Assembly (NCBI RefSeq): GCF_000006445.2
Contig: NC_006047.2
Coordinates: 186,001-250,000 of the forward strand
DNA length: 64,000 bases
Direction: 5' to 3'
Origin: Debaryomyces hansenii CBS767
Taxonomy: Eukaryota > Ascomycota > Pichiomycetes > Serinales > Debaryomycetaceae
In this document: positions 10,085 through 20,661 of the stretch, piece after piece
Numbering within the stretch: position 1 is the first letter of the stretch
Layout: each line of letters starts with the position of its first letter
Made by a program: the position numbers and the translations under genes
The notes under the pieces: generated by a model
Database searches by the model: none
Told to the model about the DNA's origin: nothing
What the model saw: the letters and a program-made list of their open reading frames with translations, nothing else

Positions 10085-11173
10085 ATGATGACTACAGAAG
10101 ATCAGACCGAAATAGAACAACTACAGCTTTCTCTACTGCAGACAATTGAAACTTTTCAATCTGCTAATAAGTTACTTGAGTTGAATAAAGAATTATTGAG
10201 TAATGATCAACTGCTGACAGAAAAGCTGAACGATATTAAAAGGTTACAAAGGGAGTTTTTATTGGATTCCTTCCGTGTAAATAGATTCCATAAAGGCTAT
10301 AAGGAATGGGAGAATAAGTCTAAAGATATATTTATAGAAAATGAGATAAAGGGTTATAATAACAAATTGGGACAAATGTCAAGGTTAAATTTTGAAACTG
10401 AAAAATTAGATAAAGAGTATGAAGGTCTACGTGATACTGTTAAGTTACCAACATGTCAATTATCAATCCAAACTGTGAAGCTTTATAATGGCGGTTCATT
10501 ATTACAATACATTGAAAAAAATGCAGAGGGGGAATATCCACTAACTGTTGATATAAGTGAACTATTTTCACTCGATTCTAATTCGAGTTTACCACCACCA
10601 GATTTCAATGTATTTAATAGACTCCTTAATATAGAATACAAGCTTCGTATTCAAAGGAAAGTGAAATATGAGATTCTTCTATCTGTTAAACAGCAGTTGA
10701 CGGCAAAGAATAAGAAATGGTCGTCAAGGGATTCAGAATTGAATTACTTTATGACCAGAAAATTGGTAGACATCATGAATGAAGTAGAAAAAGTGAGGAA
10801 GAGTGAATATGAAGATTTGAAAGATTATGATTACTATAATAATGAAGAGGAGGAAGAAGAAATGAGAGAACAAGAGTTTGAGGATGATGAGAGTGTGGAT
10901 GAAGCCCAGGATGAAAATGTTGAGGACGACGATGATAGCGATAATGAAAACGATAACTCGCAAACAGATAATGCAGATGATGTTGCTGGCGGTGATGATG
11001 AAAGTGAGGTGGTTGAAAACCAAACAGAAATACAAGAGGAACACCCATCAAATGGTGAAGCCAGCGTGGATGCCGAAAACGATATCACGACTGAAAACAC
11101 TCCTGATTTAGGTGAACAAACTCCAACTGTTGATCCTGAAGATAATGACGATGTCATGAATATTGATTCATAA
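10085..11173 (+). CDS. Acidic coiled-coil protein, possibly THO subunit Mft1
   Basis: 362 residues from ATG 10085. Residues 1-130 are heptad-like (IEQLQLSLLQTIETFQ, then LTEKLNDIKRLQREFLLDSF). A second helical segment lies near 190-255 (FNRLLNIEYKLRIQRKVKYE). The last 100 residues are extremely acidic (EEEEEEMREQEFEDDESVDE). This two-part plan and size recall S. cerevisiae Mft1 (392 residues), a THO-complex subunit coupling transcription to mRNA export. That assignment is inference from architecture, not from a diagnostic motif; a kinetochore or nucleolar coiled-coil protein is an alternative. The acidic tail creates long spurious frames on the opposite strand. Confidence 0.75.
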   Translation: MMTTEDQTEIEQLQLSLLQTIETFQSANKLLELNKELLSNDQLLTEKLNDIKRLQREFLLDSFRVNRFHKGYKEWENKSKDIFIENEIKGYNNKLGQMSRLNFETEKLDKEYEGLRDTVKLPTCQLSIQTVKLYNGGSLLQYIEKNAEGEYPLTVDISELFSLDSNSSLPPPDFNVFNRLLNIEYKLRIQRKVKYEILLSVKQQLTAKNKKWSSRDSELNYFMTRKLVDIMNEVEKVRKSEYEDLKDYDYYNNEEEEEEMREQEFEDDESVDEAQDENVEDDDDSDNENDNSQTDNADDVAGGDDESEVVENQTEIQEEHPSNGEASVDAENDITTENTPDLGEQTPTVDPEDNDDVMNIDS

Positions 11174-11326
11174 TTTACATCTCTACTCTACAAAAAATGT
11201 CATTTAGAGGAATATATATTCAAACTTATCAATAATAGATGCAAATTTGGGTTATAGAAAATAGGTTTGTAAGAAAACTAACCAAGACAAATCTAAAGTA
11301 TCTGTATATAATGTATCCGAATCAAC

Positions 11327-11731
11327 TTATTTTGTTGGTTCGGTATTTGTAGCTGGTTCTACGGTCTCACTGGAACCACTTACAATATATTTGAAAACTT
11401 GTGCTGGTGAATCACCTTCATTTACTCTGTAGTCTGCAAGTCTGTAGATTTGGTAGCCGGCAACACCTCCTAAAAAGAAGTTAACACTAGCTAATAACAT
11501 GTTACGGGGTTGGATAACAAAGCCTGCCCATCTAGTCCATATAGCACCAGTAGCGAATAATGCAACTTGTTGAGTACCACTAACCTTTTCAATAGGTCTT
11601 TGTAAATCATTGAACCCAGCGATAACCAAGCACCACTTTAAAACCGGAGCCCAAAAGTGAACTGTCTTAGGTCCTGTTTCGGAATGTAAATAACGAGTAA
11701 ATTTTGAAGCGTGTTGAGCTGAAGATGCCAT
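11327..11731 (-). CDS. MPC2: Mitochondrial pyruvate carrier subunit (Mpc2/Mpc3 type)
   Basis: 134 residues from ATG 11729-11731; the frame is open further upstream but MASSAQHASKF is the natural start. The MPC heterodimer imports pyruvate across the inner mitochondrial membrane. Family hallmarks are visible: KTVHFWAPVLKWCLVIAGFNDLQRP near the N terminus, then ATGAIWTRWAGFVIQPRNM and LLASVNFFLGGVAGYQIYR. There are three hydrophobic stretches. S. cerevisiae has two such subunits (Mpc2 fermentative, Mpc3 respiratory); the sequence does not say which this matches. It lies head-to-tail 155 bp downstream of the E2 gene. Confidence 0.88.
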   Translation of the reverse strand: MASSAQHASKFTRYLHSETGPKTVHFWAPVLKWCLVIAGFNDLQRPIEKVSGTQQVALFATGAIWTRWAGFVIQPRNMLLASVNFFLGGVAGYQIYRLADYRVNEGDSPAQVFKYIVSGSSETVEPATNTEPTK

Positions 11732-11886
11732 TATTATTATTGTGTTCTTAGTGTTTTCTTCTTTGTATACTAGGATAACAATCAAGACCTATCTAGTTTT
11801 TATAAGCAAGGTATTTCTCTATATAAGCTTAATCGTATTCTCTTTGCCGGTTACTAAATCCATATGGTACACGCACGCATGGTTCA

Positions 11887-12807
11887 TTACCCTTCATCTT
11901 CAGTTGAATAGAACTCTGGTTCCTCTTCATCCCCGTCATCAGAAAGAAAGTTGTCACTGTGCAGAAGTCCATCTAACTGATAGTATTCCGAATGAAACAA
12001 TTCTAGTTGTCGGATTTCCTCACGGGTTGTAGATAACTTAAAAAATTTCTGTAAGATCTCGTTCCGTTTAGCTTGAGTATAATCCAGTACCACAAGTTCG
12101 ATCTGGAGATAATTCTCGATATAATCCTCTAGCCTTTTATTTACATTAAACACGTTCGTAGATACCTGAAGTGGTTCGTTAAGTAGTATATCGATTAAAA
12201 AAATTTTTGAGTGATGGGGTAGGTTCGAGCTGTAAATTTTATGCATTAATTGGTATTCGTTTTGGAACATTTTTTTAAAGATGCTGCAATTGTAATATAA
12301 CCAATTTTTTGAATCTTTTGCAATTACAAGTTTATCAAATTCTGTTATTATTTCATTTTTGTAGCAGCCTGAAGTGAGTTCGTCCGAAACCATGAACGAC
12401 ACCAAGGCAACAATAATCTTTTCAAACGTCCAGGATGCATTCCAACATTCCTCATGAAAGCTTGAGAGTGTGAGACAGATTGACCGTCTTGGTTTAAATT
12501 TACCATTAGGTGAAATCACCTGGATCTCAGGAGGGCTATATGGAAAGTTTGGAGGAAATATTATTACTCCAATATATAGTCCCTTGTAGTATGGGGTGTT
12601 GATAGGACCGTGAATTAAGAAATACCAAATGCAAATATTGGCTTCATCCGGATGGACTGTTACTCCTTCTATTGGTTCCAACAATAAATCATGATACTCT
12701 TTTGTAAGTATGAGAATAGTTTTTCTATCTGGGGTTATATTTAGTGAATCAGTATTGTGTATTGGGTTTGGGCTCATCACGTCGTCATTGTAGTTTGTGT
12801 TGATCAT
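11887..12807 (-). CDS. Ubc6/UBE2J-family E2 lacking a membrane tail
   Basis: 306 residues. Residues 30-150 form an E2 fold of the Ubc6/UBE2J type: LTKEYHDLLLEPIEGVTVHP, then YKGLYIGVIIFPPNFPYSPP, then the active-site segment RRSICLTLSSFHEECWNASW with likely catalytic Cys111, then VSFMVSDELTSG. As in that subfamily, no classical HPN triad precedes the cysteine. Ubc6 itself is a tail-anchored ER enzyme for ERAD, but this protein ends in an acidic stretch (DDGDEEEPEFYSTEDEG) with no hydrophobic anchor. It could be a soluble paralogue or a different E2 with its own partner. Confidence is high in the E2 fold and lower in its pathway. Confidence 0.85.
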   Translation of the reverse strand: MINTNYNDDVMSPNPIHNTDSLNITPDRKTILILTKEYHDLLLEPIEGVTVHPDEANICIWYFLIHGPINTPYYKGLYIGVIIFPPNFPYSPPEIQVISPNGKFKPRRSICLTLSSFHEECWNASWTFEKIIVALVSFMVSDELTSGCYKNEIITEFDKLVIAKDSKNWLYYNCSIFKKMFQNEYQLMHKIYSSNLPHHSKIFLIDILLNEPLQVSTNVFNVNKRLEDYIENYLQIELVVLDYTQAKRNEILQKFFKLSTTREEIRQLELFHSEYYQLDGLLHSDNFLSDDGDEEEPEFYSTEDEG

Positions 12808-13010
12808 TTTATGAATCGCTGTTAAATATGAGACAAAGATTTGTAAATCGATTCAGCGAGAAGATTAACAATTAAAGAACTCCTCTATTATCTTAATCGC
12901 TCACAGCTATATCTAGATATATTTTATCTTATATTATCGTAAATTATAGTATATCTCTATAAACATATTTTTAGTTGCAAGAAAAAAGTTCTTTGTGGCC
13001 ATTCAACTAG

Positions 13011-16000
13011 TTAAATCGAGCCGCTTTGCTTGCATAAACTATAAAATACACTATCAGGGTTTTGTAAAAGATTCGAAGGAGAATCAAATTCCTTTACTCT
13101 ACCTTGATCTAATGCTAAAATCTTATCACTGTCCATAACCGTATCCAACCTATGAGCAATAGTTATAATTGTCTTGTCTTTAAAATATTTCCTGATGGTT
13201 TCCTGAATAATCTTGTCGGTTTGGACATCAACTGCCGCAGTGGCCTCATCTAAAATTAACACTTTTGAAGTGTTTAATAATGCTCTAGCCAAGCACATCA
13301 ATTGTCTTTGACCAGAAGAAAAATTTGAGCCACCCTCTGATACTTTACAACTCAATTTGTCACCTTCATTACCATCCAATTGTAAAACATGCTTATTCAA
13401 ATGGGCTAATTCTAAGGCTTCCCATAACTCTTTATCATTGTGCTTTTTTAAAGGGTCCAAATTTTGTCTAATAGTACCTTCAAATGCTTGAGAATCTTGG
13501 GGGATAATACTTAAATTACTTCTCAAGTCATACAATGCTAAATCACTAGTATTCTTTCCGTCGATAGAAATGAATCCGGAAGTTGGTTCGATGATTCTAA
13601 AAATTGCTAGAGCTAAAGAACTCTTGCCAGCACCCGTTCTACCCACTATACCTATCTTCTCGTTGGGCTTGATATCTAAATTGATATCTTTTAATATCAA
13701 ATCCAAGTTATCTCTATACCTGGTAGAATAATCCTTGAAGCTAACAGATCCATCAACAGGCCATTTTGCCGGTGGTTTGATGAAAAGGCGCTCTTCATTC
13801 TCTTCGATAGATAACTCGCAATATTCTAGACATCTTTCCACTGAAACAATATTCGATTCAACTTCAGCAGACATACGAACCACCCAATTCAAGGAATCTG
13901 TTACTTGTAATGCATAACTCATAACAAACCCGGCCATACCAGCACTTAATGGTTTTGATGTAGTCAAGCTATAAATCGCTAATAATGATGCAGAAATGAT
14001 AACGATTGATCCAATAAATTGCAAGCGAGTAGACAACCATCTGTTAATTGACCTTAACATGTATAAACTTTTTAAGTTAAAATCAATATTGGCATTATTA
14101 ATGAATTTAAATCTATCAATTTGTTTATAAGCTCTAATTGTATCAACACCATTAAGACTCTCTTGCAAATGGGCATATATTGGTGAGCGAGAAACAGATA
14201 CCAATCTTTTCAATTCTCTCGATATTGCAACATAAAATCTCTGATAGTATCCATAAATTAATATCAAGAGCACTATTATAATCAGAAACAACGGCATTGC
14301 ATAACTAACAATCCCCAAGGTAAAAATCGTCCTCACTGACGATGAAAAAAATGCATTGAAAACCCTGGGTAATGTATCATCTACTTTGTTGATGTCATTC
14401 GTAAATCTATTCATAATTCTACCAATCGGTGTTCTCTCAAAGAATGACATAGGAGCCTTCAAAACTCTCTTTGCCATCAGGTCATGAATAAACTTTGAGG
14501 AACTTATAGCCAAGTACGTCCAAATAACTGCCCCTCTAATAAAGGTCAACAAACTTGCACTTAGACCGAATATGGCATATATTCCAATGAACTGCCATGC
14601 ATTTGCATTTCTACCTGAACGAGAGTTCTGTTCTGCCCAATATTTTAACCAATAGTTTGCGGAAGTCGAAGCAATAGACGCAGATACAAGCAAAAACATC
14701 CAGCAAATAACCCCAACAAATGAACAAGACTTTGCATACTTAAAATAAACATCCCACTTAACTTTCCCTTTTGCTGAAACTTCATTTATTTGGGCCGTAC
14801 GTATATTAGGTAATATCTTCGATAATGGGTTCCAATAAAACGTGGCAATACTTGCGGCACTTATACTTTCATGACTTATTGTACGCTGTAAATCAAGAAT
14901 AGAATCATCTGTTCCTTTATCACTCTCAATATCATTCACAATTGTAGATGAGTCTTTAGATTCCCCTACTTTATCACTATCAAACTGACTTGATGATTCA
15001 GAATTAGATTCAGTTTCATTGACATTACCAAATTCTTTAATGAGTTCGAATAACTTAGGGTTTTTATCTTTGTTTTGAGCTTTATCAAAAGTTCCATGCT
15101 CGATCATTTTACCATTCTCAAGCAAATGTATATAATTCGAATAATGCAAGACCGGAATTGAATTAGTAGAAAGAATGATTGTCTTAGTGGCTAGTAATCC
15201 AGATGGTTTTGCTAACACTTCGTTGATGATTTTTTTACCAACATGACTATCTACTGCAGATAGTATATCGTCAAATAAATAAATATCAGCTCTCGCGTAT
15301 ACTGCTCTAGCCAAAGCTAATCTAGCTTTTTGTCCTCCTGACAAAGAAATTCCCTTTTCACCCACTTGTGTTTCATCTCCGTCTGGTAAGATTTCCAAGT
15401 CAGGCAACAATTGACATGCTTCGATAGCTTTTTGATAAAAGTCTTCATCATATCTACAGCCAAAGGTTATATTTTCCTTCACTGACGCATTCATGATCCA
15501 GGGTGATTGTGAGCAGTAAGCTACTGTACCACTCAAGCCAATCAAAGGTGACTTGGTTACATCAGTACTGTCAATCGCATCTAGTTGGCCCAATAGAGCT
15601 GATAAAAATGAAGTTTTGCCGCTCCCTACCTTACCAACAATGCAAGATAATTCACCTTTTTTGGCAGTAAAATCAATATCTTTCAATGCATATTTAAGAT
15701 TTGACACGGAGTTATCGTCTTTAGGTTCGTTTGGCTTTTCCCATAAAAAGGAAGCTTTCTCGATTCTAACTGTTTCTTCGCCTAGGTGGTTCCTTCTTGG
15801 TAGGTTTATGACGAGATCTTCGTCTAGCTCTGAGGATAATAAGAATGCTTTGATTCTTTCAATGGCAACAGATGCTTCAACGATTGAATTAATAACCATA
15901 GGAAGTGCAAGCAATGGACTTGATAATAAGTTTAATAGTGCCAATGCTGGGAAAACAAGATCTGAAGTTAACGGCTTTGACTGGCCAATTGCAAATGTAG

Positions 16001-17609
16001 CAAAAGTTGCGAATGAGACCAAGAACGGAATTATGTTCCATATCAAATTGGCACACTGACTGACTAGCCTAATTTTCTTCAAATTTTTGAGTTCCTTGTC
16101 ATTTCTACTATGAAATAGTTTGGATAGCATTGGTACTTCCCACGCATATAATTTAATACTTTTAATTGATGATAATATTTCGTTGATGATCCTACTTCTA
16201 TTGTCCTTTAATTTCATTTGGGTTTTATTCATACTCCGAATATACTTCACAATGATAGTATTAAGTGGAATCAATAGTAACATCGTGAACACACCAGAAA
16301 GTGTAGACTTACCCAATAAAGACCACAAGGATATAACACATAATACCAATTCCATTGGAGCTAGGATTAGGGTACTTAAATTTTGTGAAACATCCTGGAT
16401 TCTATTAATATCAACCGTCATCAAGTTTACTATGTCCCCTGTAGAAGATTTCAACTTGGATTCCATTGATAATCTCAATCCCTTTTGGTATATTAACGAA
16501 GTCAACGAAGACCTGCAACCCAACCCGACACTCAATATTTTTATTAGATACTGATTATATAACGTTGTTTGCAAGATCGTTACCATGAACATCAGAATAG
16601 AAATGAGAATTCCCTTCATTAGTGGCTGGTCTGGATCTTCGGTCTTCTCGTTAAAGAATTGGATTAAAAGTCTTAGTAATTGCGGTTGTACGAAATTCAA
16701 CACACGGTCACTCAGTTCATATACAAACGCAACCAATGCAATGGGACCAAACGCCTTCACTAATGATAACACCAACGAGCTATTTTGCGCTTTCCAATAC
16801 TTCGATAATCTTGCTGTTGCCGCAGCCGATGATAACTTAGTGGGCGAATTCGGTAAATCAACTTCGGTAATAGTCTGGTTCTCGTATGCATTCATGATTA
16901 TATCGTTCATCCAGCTGAAAGTAACCTTTTCGTAAAGATGTGGGAGTTCTAACTCATGCGTTTCGTTCTTCCTATGGAAAAATATCAACTCGTGTGTAGG
17001 TTTCCAATAAGTCCGACATGCCTCCATAACTATAACGCTTAGCGAGTTGACAAGCATTAACACCGCTACCATAGGAGACGAATCGTCTGTGAATACTGGC
17101 CATCCAGTATACACTTCTTGGTACAATAGCATCGTCTGCAAAATCGTTAACAACGGCCAAAATGCCAACAATGACGCATGAGGAATGGCCACACGGCTCG
17201 TCTCCACCATATGCAAGGGTAAGACAACCCCCCCGATTGTTACCATAGTCGTTAACATCGCCAAAATCTTGGTATCCGCATACCTATAATGTATGTTCGT
17301 GAACTGCAAGAGCACCAAGTAGAGAACTCCCTGCAACAACACAGCATTACAACGCACCCAGTGGTGTATTCCTGTACTTTTTGGTATGTAACTTCCGTGT
17401 TTCGGCAACCTTACCGCCCGAATCAAGTCAATCCCACATACCACTGCAAAAATTATAGCTAAATATGTGTACGCCCACGAGATGAAGCACGGATTGAATG
17501 CATTCTCCTTTGTGGGCACCAACGGGTGAAATATCGCACTGGGACCGCACTCTAGTCGAGTCTGAGTACCGTTCATGTCCATCATCCGGGCCATACTGCT
17601 ATCGTCCAT
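13011..17609 (-). CDS. BPT1: Vacuolar ABCC-type transporter, Bpt1-like
   Basis: 1,532 residues, the normal length for yeast vacuolar ABCC (MRP) pumps that move glutathione conjugates, bile pigments and metals into the vacuole. An N-terminal TMD0 (about residues 35-200) precedes two TMD-NBD halves. NBD1 has Walker A GKVGSGKTS (about 655), signature LSGGQKARLALARA and Walker B YLFDDILSAVD. NBD2 has Walker A GRTGAGKSS (about 1,320), a variant signature FSSGQRQLMCLARA and LILDEATAAVD. The N-terminal NAFNPCFIS and the C-terminal SPSNLL...VFYSLC resemble Bpt1 more than Ycf1. Other in-frame ATGs lie within the first 12 residues. It diverges from ACO1 over 715 bp. Confidence 0.87.
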   Translation of the reverse strand: MDDSSMARMMDMNGTQTRLECGPSAIFHPLVPTKENAFNPCFISWAYTYLAIIFAVVCGIDLIRAVRLPKHGSYIPKSTGIHHWVRCNAVLLQGVLYLVLLQFTNIHYRYADTKILAMLTTMVTIGGVVLPLHMVETSRVAIPHASLLAFWPLLTILQTMLLYQEVYTGWPVFTDDSSPMVAVLMLVNSLSVIVMEACRTYWKPTHELIFFHRKNETHELELPHLYEKVTFSWMNDIIMNAYENQTITEVDLPNSPTKLSSAAATARLSKYWKAQNSSLVLSLVKAFGPIALVAFVYELSDRVLNFVQPQLLRLLIQFFNEKTEDPDQPLMKGILISILMFMVTILQTTLYNQYLIKILSVGLGCRSSLTSLIYQKGLRLSMESKLKSSTGDIVNLMTVDINRIQDVSQNLSTLILAPMELVLCVISLWSLLGKSTLSGVFTMLLLIPLNTIIVKYIRSMNKTQMKLKDNRSRIINEILSSIKSIKLYAWEVPMLSKLFHSRNDKELKNLKKIRLVSQCANLIWNIIPFLVSFATFATFAIGQSKPLTSDLVFPALALLNLLSSPLLALPMVINSIVEASVAIERIKAFLLSSELDEDLVINLPRRNHLGEETVRIEKASFLWEKPNEPKDDNSVSNLKYALKDIDFTAKKGELSCIVGKVGSGKTSFLSALLGQLDAIDSTDVTKSPLIGLSGTVAYCSQSPWIMNASVKENITFGCRYDEDFYQKAIEACQLLPDLEILPDGDETQVGEKGISLSGGQKARLALARAVYARADIYLFDDILSAVDSHVGKKIINEVLAKPSGLLATKTIILSTNSIPVLHYSNYIHLLENGKMIEHGTFDKAQNKDKNPKLFELIKEFGNVNETESNSESSSQFDSDKVGESKDSSTIVNDIESDKGTDDSILDLQRTISHESISAASIATFYWNPLSKILPNIRTAQINEVSAKGKVKWDVYFKYAKSCSFVGVICWMFLLVSASIASTSANYWLKYWAEQNSRSGRNANAWQFIGIYAIFGLSASLLTFIRGAVIWTYLAISSSKFIHDLMAKRVLKAPMSFFERTPIGRIMNRFTNDINKVDDTLPRVFNAFFSSSVRTIFTLGIVSYAMPLFLIIIVLLILIYGYYQRFYVAISRELKRLVSVSRSPIYAHLQESLNGVDTIRAYKQIDRFKFINNANIDFNLKSLYMLRSINRWLSTRLQFIGSIVIISASLLAIYSLTTSKPLSAGMAGFVMSYALQVTDSLNWVVRMSAEVESNIVSVERCLEYCELSIEENEERLFIKPPAKWPVDGSVSFKDYSTRYRDNLDLILKDINLDIKPNEKIGIVGRTGAGKSSLALAIFRIIEPTSGFISIDGKNTSDLALYDLRSNLSIIPQDSQAFEGTIRQNLDPLKKHNDKELWEALELAHLNKHVLQLDGNEGDKLSCKVSEGGSNFSSGQRQLMCLARALLNTSKVLILDEATAAVDVQTDKIIQETIRKYFKDKTIITIAHRLDTVMDSDKILALDQGRVKEFDSPSNLLQNPDSVFYSLCKQSGSI

Positions 17610-17684
17610 ATCAGTCTATTCACCGCTCTACGGGCTGTTCCAGCCATTTTAATGAGAGTAGATAAATGTCGCAAAACATTTCTC

Positions 17685-17699
17685 CACGACAATGTCGTG
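17685..17699. promoter_or_regulatory. 7-bp inverted repeat upstream of BPT1
   Basis: CACGACA-A-TGTCGTG is a perfect 7-bp inverted repeat around one base, about 76 bp before the BPT1 ATG. A second AATGTCG word lies 20 bp closer to the gene. It looks like a dimeric factor site; the factor is unknown. Confidence 0.5.
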
Positions 17700-17825
17700 T
17701 TCTCTTTTTCCTACTGGACGTGTACCTATCCCAATTTGTTCCCGGACACTCCTCCCAAATCTCCGGACACTTTGTCCTGTACATACTTCTTTTGGGTGGC
17801 TGACCGCGCGTCGGATCCGAAATAA

Positions 17826-17836
17826 ATTGGGCCAAT
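17826..17836. promoter_or_regulatory. Back-to-back CCAAT boxes, distal
   Basis: ATTGGGCCAAT contains one CCAAT box on each strand, about 490 bp upstream of ACO1. The same 11-mer recurs inverted at 18124. CCAAT boxes bind the Hap2/3/5 complex, which controls respiratory genes in yeasts; its use here is inferred. Confidence 0.5.
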
Positions 17837-18123
17837 CACCGCTTCCCTATTAGTGACGTAAAACCTGGAGAAGTGTTGCTGTTCCGAGGCCTGGCCCAGA
17901 TCCATCTAGCCCTAATTCACTTCTACATTTCTACAAGTCCATCCTGGCCCTTATAACCATATAGGGGATCACAATTGTATAGAAAACCCACCCCTAACCT
18001 ATGTAATTTATTCTCTCTTGTCCAATTGCAAACAACATCCCCATTGCATCTCGTTAATCACTGTAAGAATACGTTACCGAAGTTCCGCATCTCCTTCAAG
18101 CTATTACAAATTTCGCGCCTGTC

Positions 18124-18134
18124 ATTGGCCCAAT
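18124..18134. promoter_or_regulatory. Back-to-back CCAAT boxes, proximal
   Basis: ATTGGCCCAAT is the exact reverse complement of the distal copy and lies about 190 bp upstream of ACO1, a typical distance for Hap-complex activation of TCA-cycle genes. Confidence 0.55.
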
Positions 18135-18324
18135 GCTCGAATTTCCTAACTTGTTCCATCATGGAACCGAAATTTTTTTTAAGAATGGTAAGTAACCCGC
18201 TTTACCATGATTGCCCAGTCGCAATGGCTTAATTCTTTTATATAAATAATCAATTCCCAGTATTTTTCATTCCTATACAAAAATAAATATTTGTTAAAAG
18301 GTAAAAGGAATTTGTTTATTAACA

Positions 18325-20661
18325 ATGTTAGCTGCTTCAAGAACTGCTGCTAGAGCTCCACGTTCAATTCGTGGATTAGCTACCGCCGGCTTGACTAGGG
18401 ACTCTCAAGTTAACCAAAACTTGTTAGAAACCCACTCATTCATCAATTACAAGAAAAACTTGGAAAACGTCCAAATTGTCAAGGACAGATTAAACAGACC
18501 ATTGACTTACGCTGAAAAGTTGTTGTACGGTCACTTGGATGACCCACACGGACAAGACATCGAAAGAGGTGTTTCTTACTTGAAGTTAAGACCAGACAGA
18601 GTTGCATGTCAAGATGCTACCGCACAAATGGCCATCTTGCAGTTTATGTCCGCCGGTATGCCACAAGTCGCTACTCCATCCACCGTTCACTGTGATCACT
18701 TGATTCAAGCACAAATTGGTGGTGAAAAGGATTTAGCCAGAGCCATTGACTTGAACAAGGAAGTTTTCGATTTCTTGTCAACTGCTTGTGCCAAATACGA
18801 CTTGGGTTTCTGGAAGCCAGGTTCGGGTATTATTCATCAAATTATCTTGGAAAACTACGCTTTCCCAGGTGCTTTATTGATTGGTACTGATTCTCACACT
18901 CCAAATGCTGGTGGTTTAGGTCAATTAGCTATTGGTGTCGGTGGTGCTGATGCCGTCGATGTCATGGCCAACTTGGCTTGGGAATTAAAGGCCCCAAAGA
19001 TTATTGGTGTTAAGTTGACCGGTAAGATGTCTGGTTGGACTTCTCCAAAGGATATCATCTTGAAGTTGGCTGGTATTACCACCGTCAAGGGTGGTACCGG
19101 TGCTATTGTCGAATACTTCGGTTCCGGTGTTGAAACTTTCTCATGTACCGGTATGGGTACCATTTGTAATATGGGTGCTGAAATCGGTGCTACTACCTCC
19201 GTTTTCCCATACAACAAGTCTATGGTTGACTACTTGAATGCTACCAAGAGATCTCAAATCGCCGAATTCGCCAACCTCTACAAGGAAGACTTCTTAGCTG
19301 CTGACGAAGGTTGTGAATATGATCAAGTTATCGAAATCGACTTGAACACCTTAGAACCACATGTTAACGGTCCATTCACCCCAGATTTAGCTACTCCAAT
19401 CTCCAAGATGAAGGAAACTGCTGAAGCTAACGGATGGCCCTTAGAAGTCAAGGTTGGTTTGATTGGTTCTTGTACCAACTCTTCTTACGAAGATATGACC
19501 AGAGCTGCTTCCATTATTAAGGATGCTGGTGCTCACGGTTTAAAGGCCAAGTCCATTTACACCGTTTCCCCAGGTTCTGAACAAGTTAGAGCTACCATTG
19601 CCAGAGATGGTCAATTAAAGACTTTCGAAGATTTTGGTGGTGTTGTCATGGCTAATGCCTGTGGTCCATGTATTGGTCAATGGGATAGACAAGACATTAA
19701 GAAGGGTGACAAGAACACTATTGTCTCTTCTTTCAACAGAAATTTCACTTCCAGAAATGACGGTAACCCAGCTACCCACGCTTTCGTTGCTTCCCCAGAA
19801 ATTACCACTGCTTTCGCTATCTCCGGACACTTAGGTTTCAACCCTCTTACTGACTCCTTAAAGGATTCTGAAGGTAATGAATTCAAATTAAAGGAACCAG
19901 TTGGTGTCGGTTTACCACCAAACGGTTACGATGCCGGTGTTAACACTTACCAAGGTCCACCAAAGGACAGATCAAGTGTTGAAGTTGTCATTAACCCAAG
20001 CTCCGACAGATTACAAAAGTTGACTCCATTCAAGGCATGGGATGGTAAGGACGCTGAAAGATTACCAATTTTGATTAAGGCTCTTGGTAAGACTACTACC
20101 GATCATATTTCTATGGCTGGTCCATGGTTGAAATACCGTGGTCACTTAGAAAACATTTCTAACAACTATATGATTGGTGCTACCAACTGTGAAAACGGTG
20201 AAGTTAATAACGTTAAGAACCATTACACTGGTGAATATAAGGGTGTTCCAGAAACTGCCGCTGACTACAGAGATGCTGGTAAGAGATGGGTTGTTATTGG
20301 TGACGAAAATTTCGGTGAAGGTTCTTCAAGAGAACACGCTGCTTTAGAACCTAGATTCTTAGGTGGTTTCGCCATTATTACTAAGTCTTTCGCTCGTATC
20401 CACGAAACTAACTTGAAGAAACAAGGTTTATTACCATTGAACTTCGTTAACGTTGCTGACTACGATAAAATTAACCCAGATGATGAAGTTGATCTTCTCG
20501 GTTTGACCACCTTATCCCCAGGTAAGCACTTAACTTTAAGAGTTCATCCAAAGGACGGTGAAGCTTGGGATGCTGAATTATCGCACACCTACAACTCTGA
20601 ACAAATTGAATGGTTCAAGTGCGGTTCAGCTTTAAACAAGATGGCCACCAATGCTAAATAA
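18325..20661 (+). CDS. ACO1: Mitochondrial aconitase
   Basis: 778 residues. Aconitase isomerises citrate to isocitrate in the mitochondrial TCA cycle, and the yeast enzyme also helps maintain mtDNA. The N-terminal [20 protein letters not shown] is a basic, acid-free mitochondrial presequence. The three 4Fe-4S ligands are Cys383 (in [11 protein letters not shown]) and Cys446 and Cys449 (in [11 protein letters not shown]). Other hallmarks are [22 protein letters not shown] and [16 protein letters not shown] in the swivelling domain. Codon use is strongly biased (GGT, TTG, AAG, ACC and no obvious CTG), as expected for a highly expressed gene. The paired CCAAT boxes upstream fit respiratory control. 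It converges with the Zn2Cys6 gene. Confidence 0.98.
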   Translation: MLAASRTAARAPRSIRGLATAGLTRDSQVNQNLLETHSFINYKKNLENVQIVKDRLNRPLTYAEKLLYGHLDDPHGQDIERGVSYLKLRPDRVACQDATAQMAILQFMSAGMPQVATPSTVHCDHLIQAQIGGEKDLARAIDLNKEVFDFLSTACAKYDLGFWKPGSGIIHQIILENYAFPGALLIGTDSHTPNAGGLGQLAIGVGGADAVDVMANLAWELKAPKIIGVKLTGKMSGWTSPKDIILKLAGITTVKGGTGAIVEYFGSGVETFSCTGMGTICNMGAEIGATTSVFPYNKSMVDYLNATKRSQIAEFANLYKEDFLAADEGCEYDQVIEIDLNTLEPHVNGPFTPDLATPISKMKETAEANGWPLEVKVGLIGSCTNSSYEDMTRAASIIKDAGAHGLKAKSIYTVSPGSEQVRATIARDGQLKTFEDFGGVVMANACGPCIGQWDRQDIKKGDKNTIVSSFNRNFTSRNDGNPATHAFVASPEITTAFAISGHLGFNPLTDSLKDSEGNEFKLKEPVGVGLPPNGYDAGVNTYQGPPKDRSSVEVVINPSSDRLQKLTPFKAWDGKDAERLPILIKALGKTTTDHISMAGPWLKYRGHLENISNNYMIGATNCENGEVNNVKNHYTGEYKGVPETAADYRDAGKRWVVIGDENFGEGSSREHAALEPRFLGGFAIITKSFARIHETNLKKQGLLPLNFVNVADYDKINPDDEVDLLGLTTLSPGKHLTLRVHPKDGEAWDAELSHTYNSEQIEWFKCGSALNKMATNAK

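Larger units (their letters stand above)
17610..18324. promoter_or_regulatory. BPT1/ACO1 divergent intergenic region
   Basis: 715 bp between divergent genes. It holds the palindrome at 17685-17699 and two paired CCAAT boxes (17826-17836 and 18124-18134), both listed separately. Short open frames here lack ATG starts or conserved sequence and were not called. Confidence 0.6.

Noticed and set aside
10733..11157. Several overlapping minus-strand frames
   Set aside because: They arise from the acidic GA-rich codons of the coiled-coil gene; composition is extreme and no domain is present.
15553..16935. Plus-strand frames of 116-168 codons
   Set aside because: They lie wholly inside BPT1 on the opposite strand and mirror its codons.
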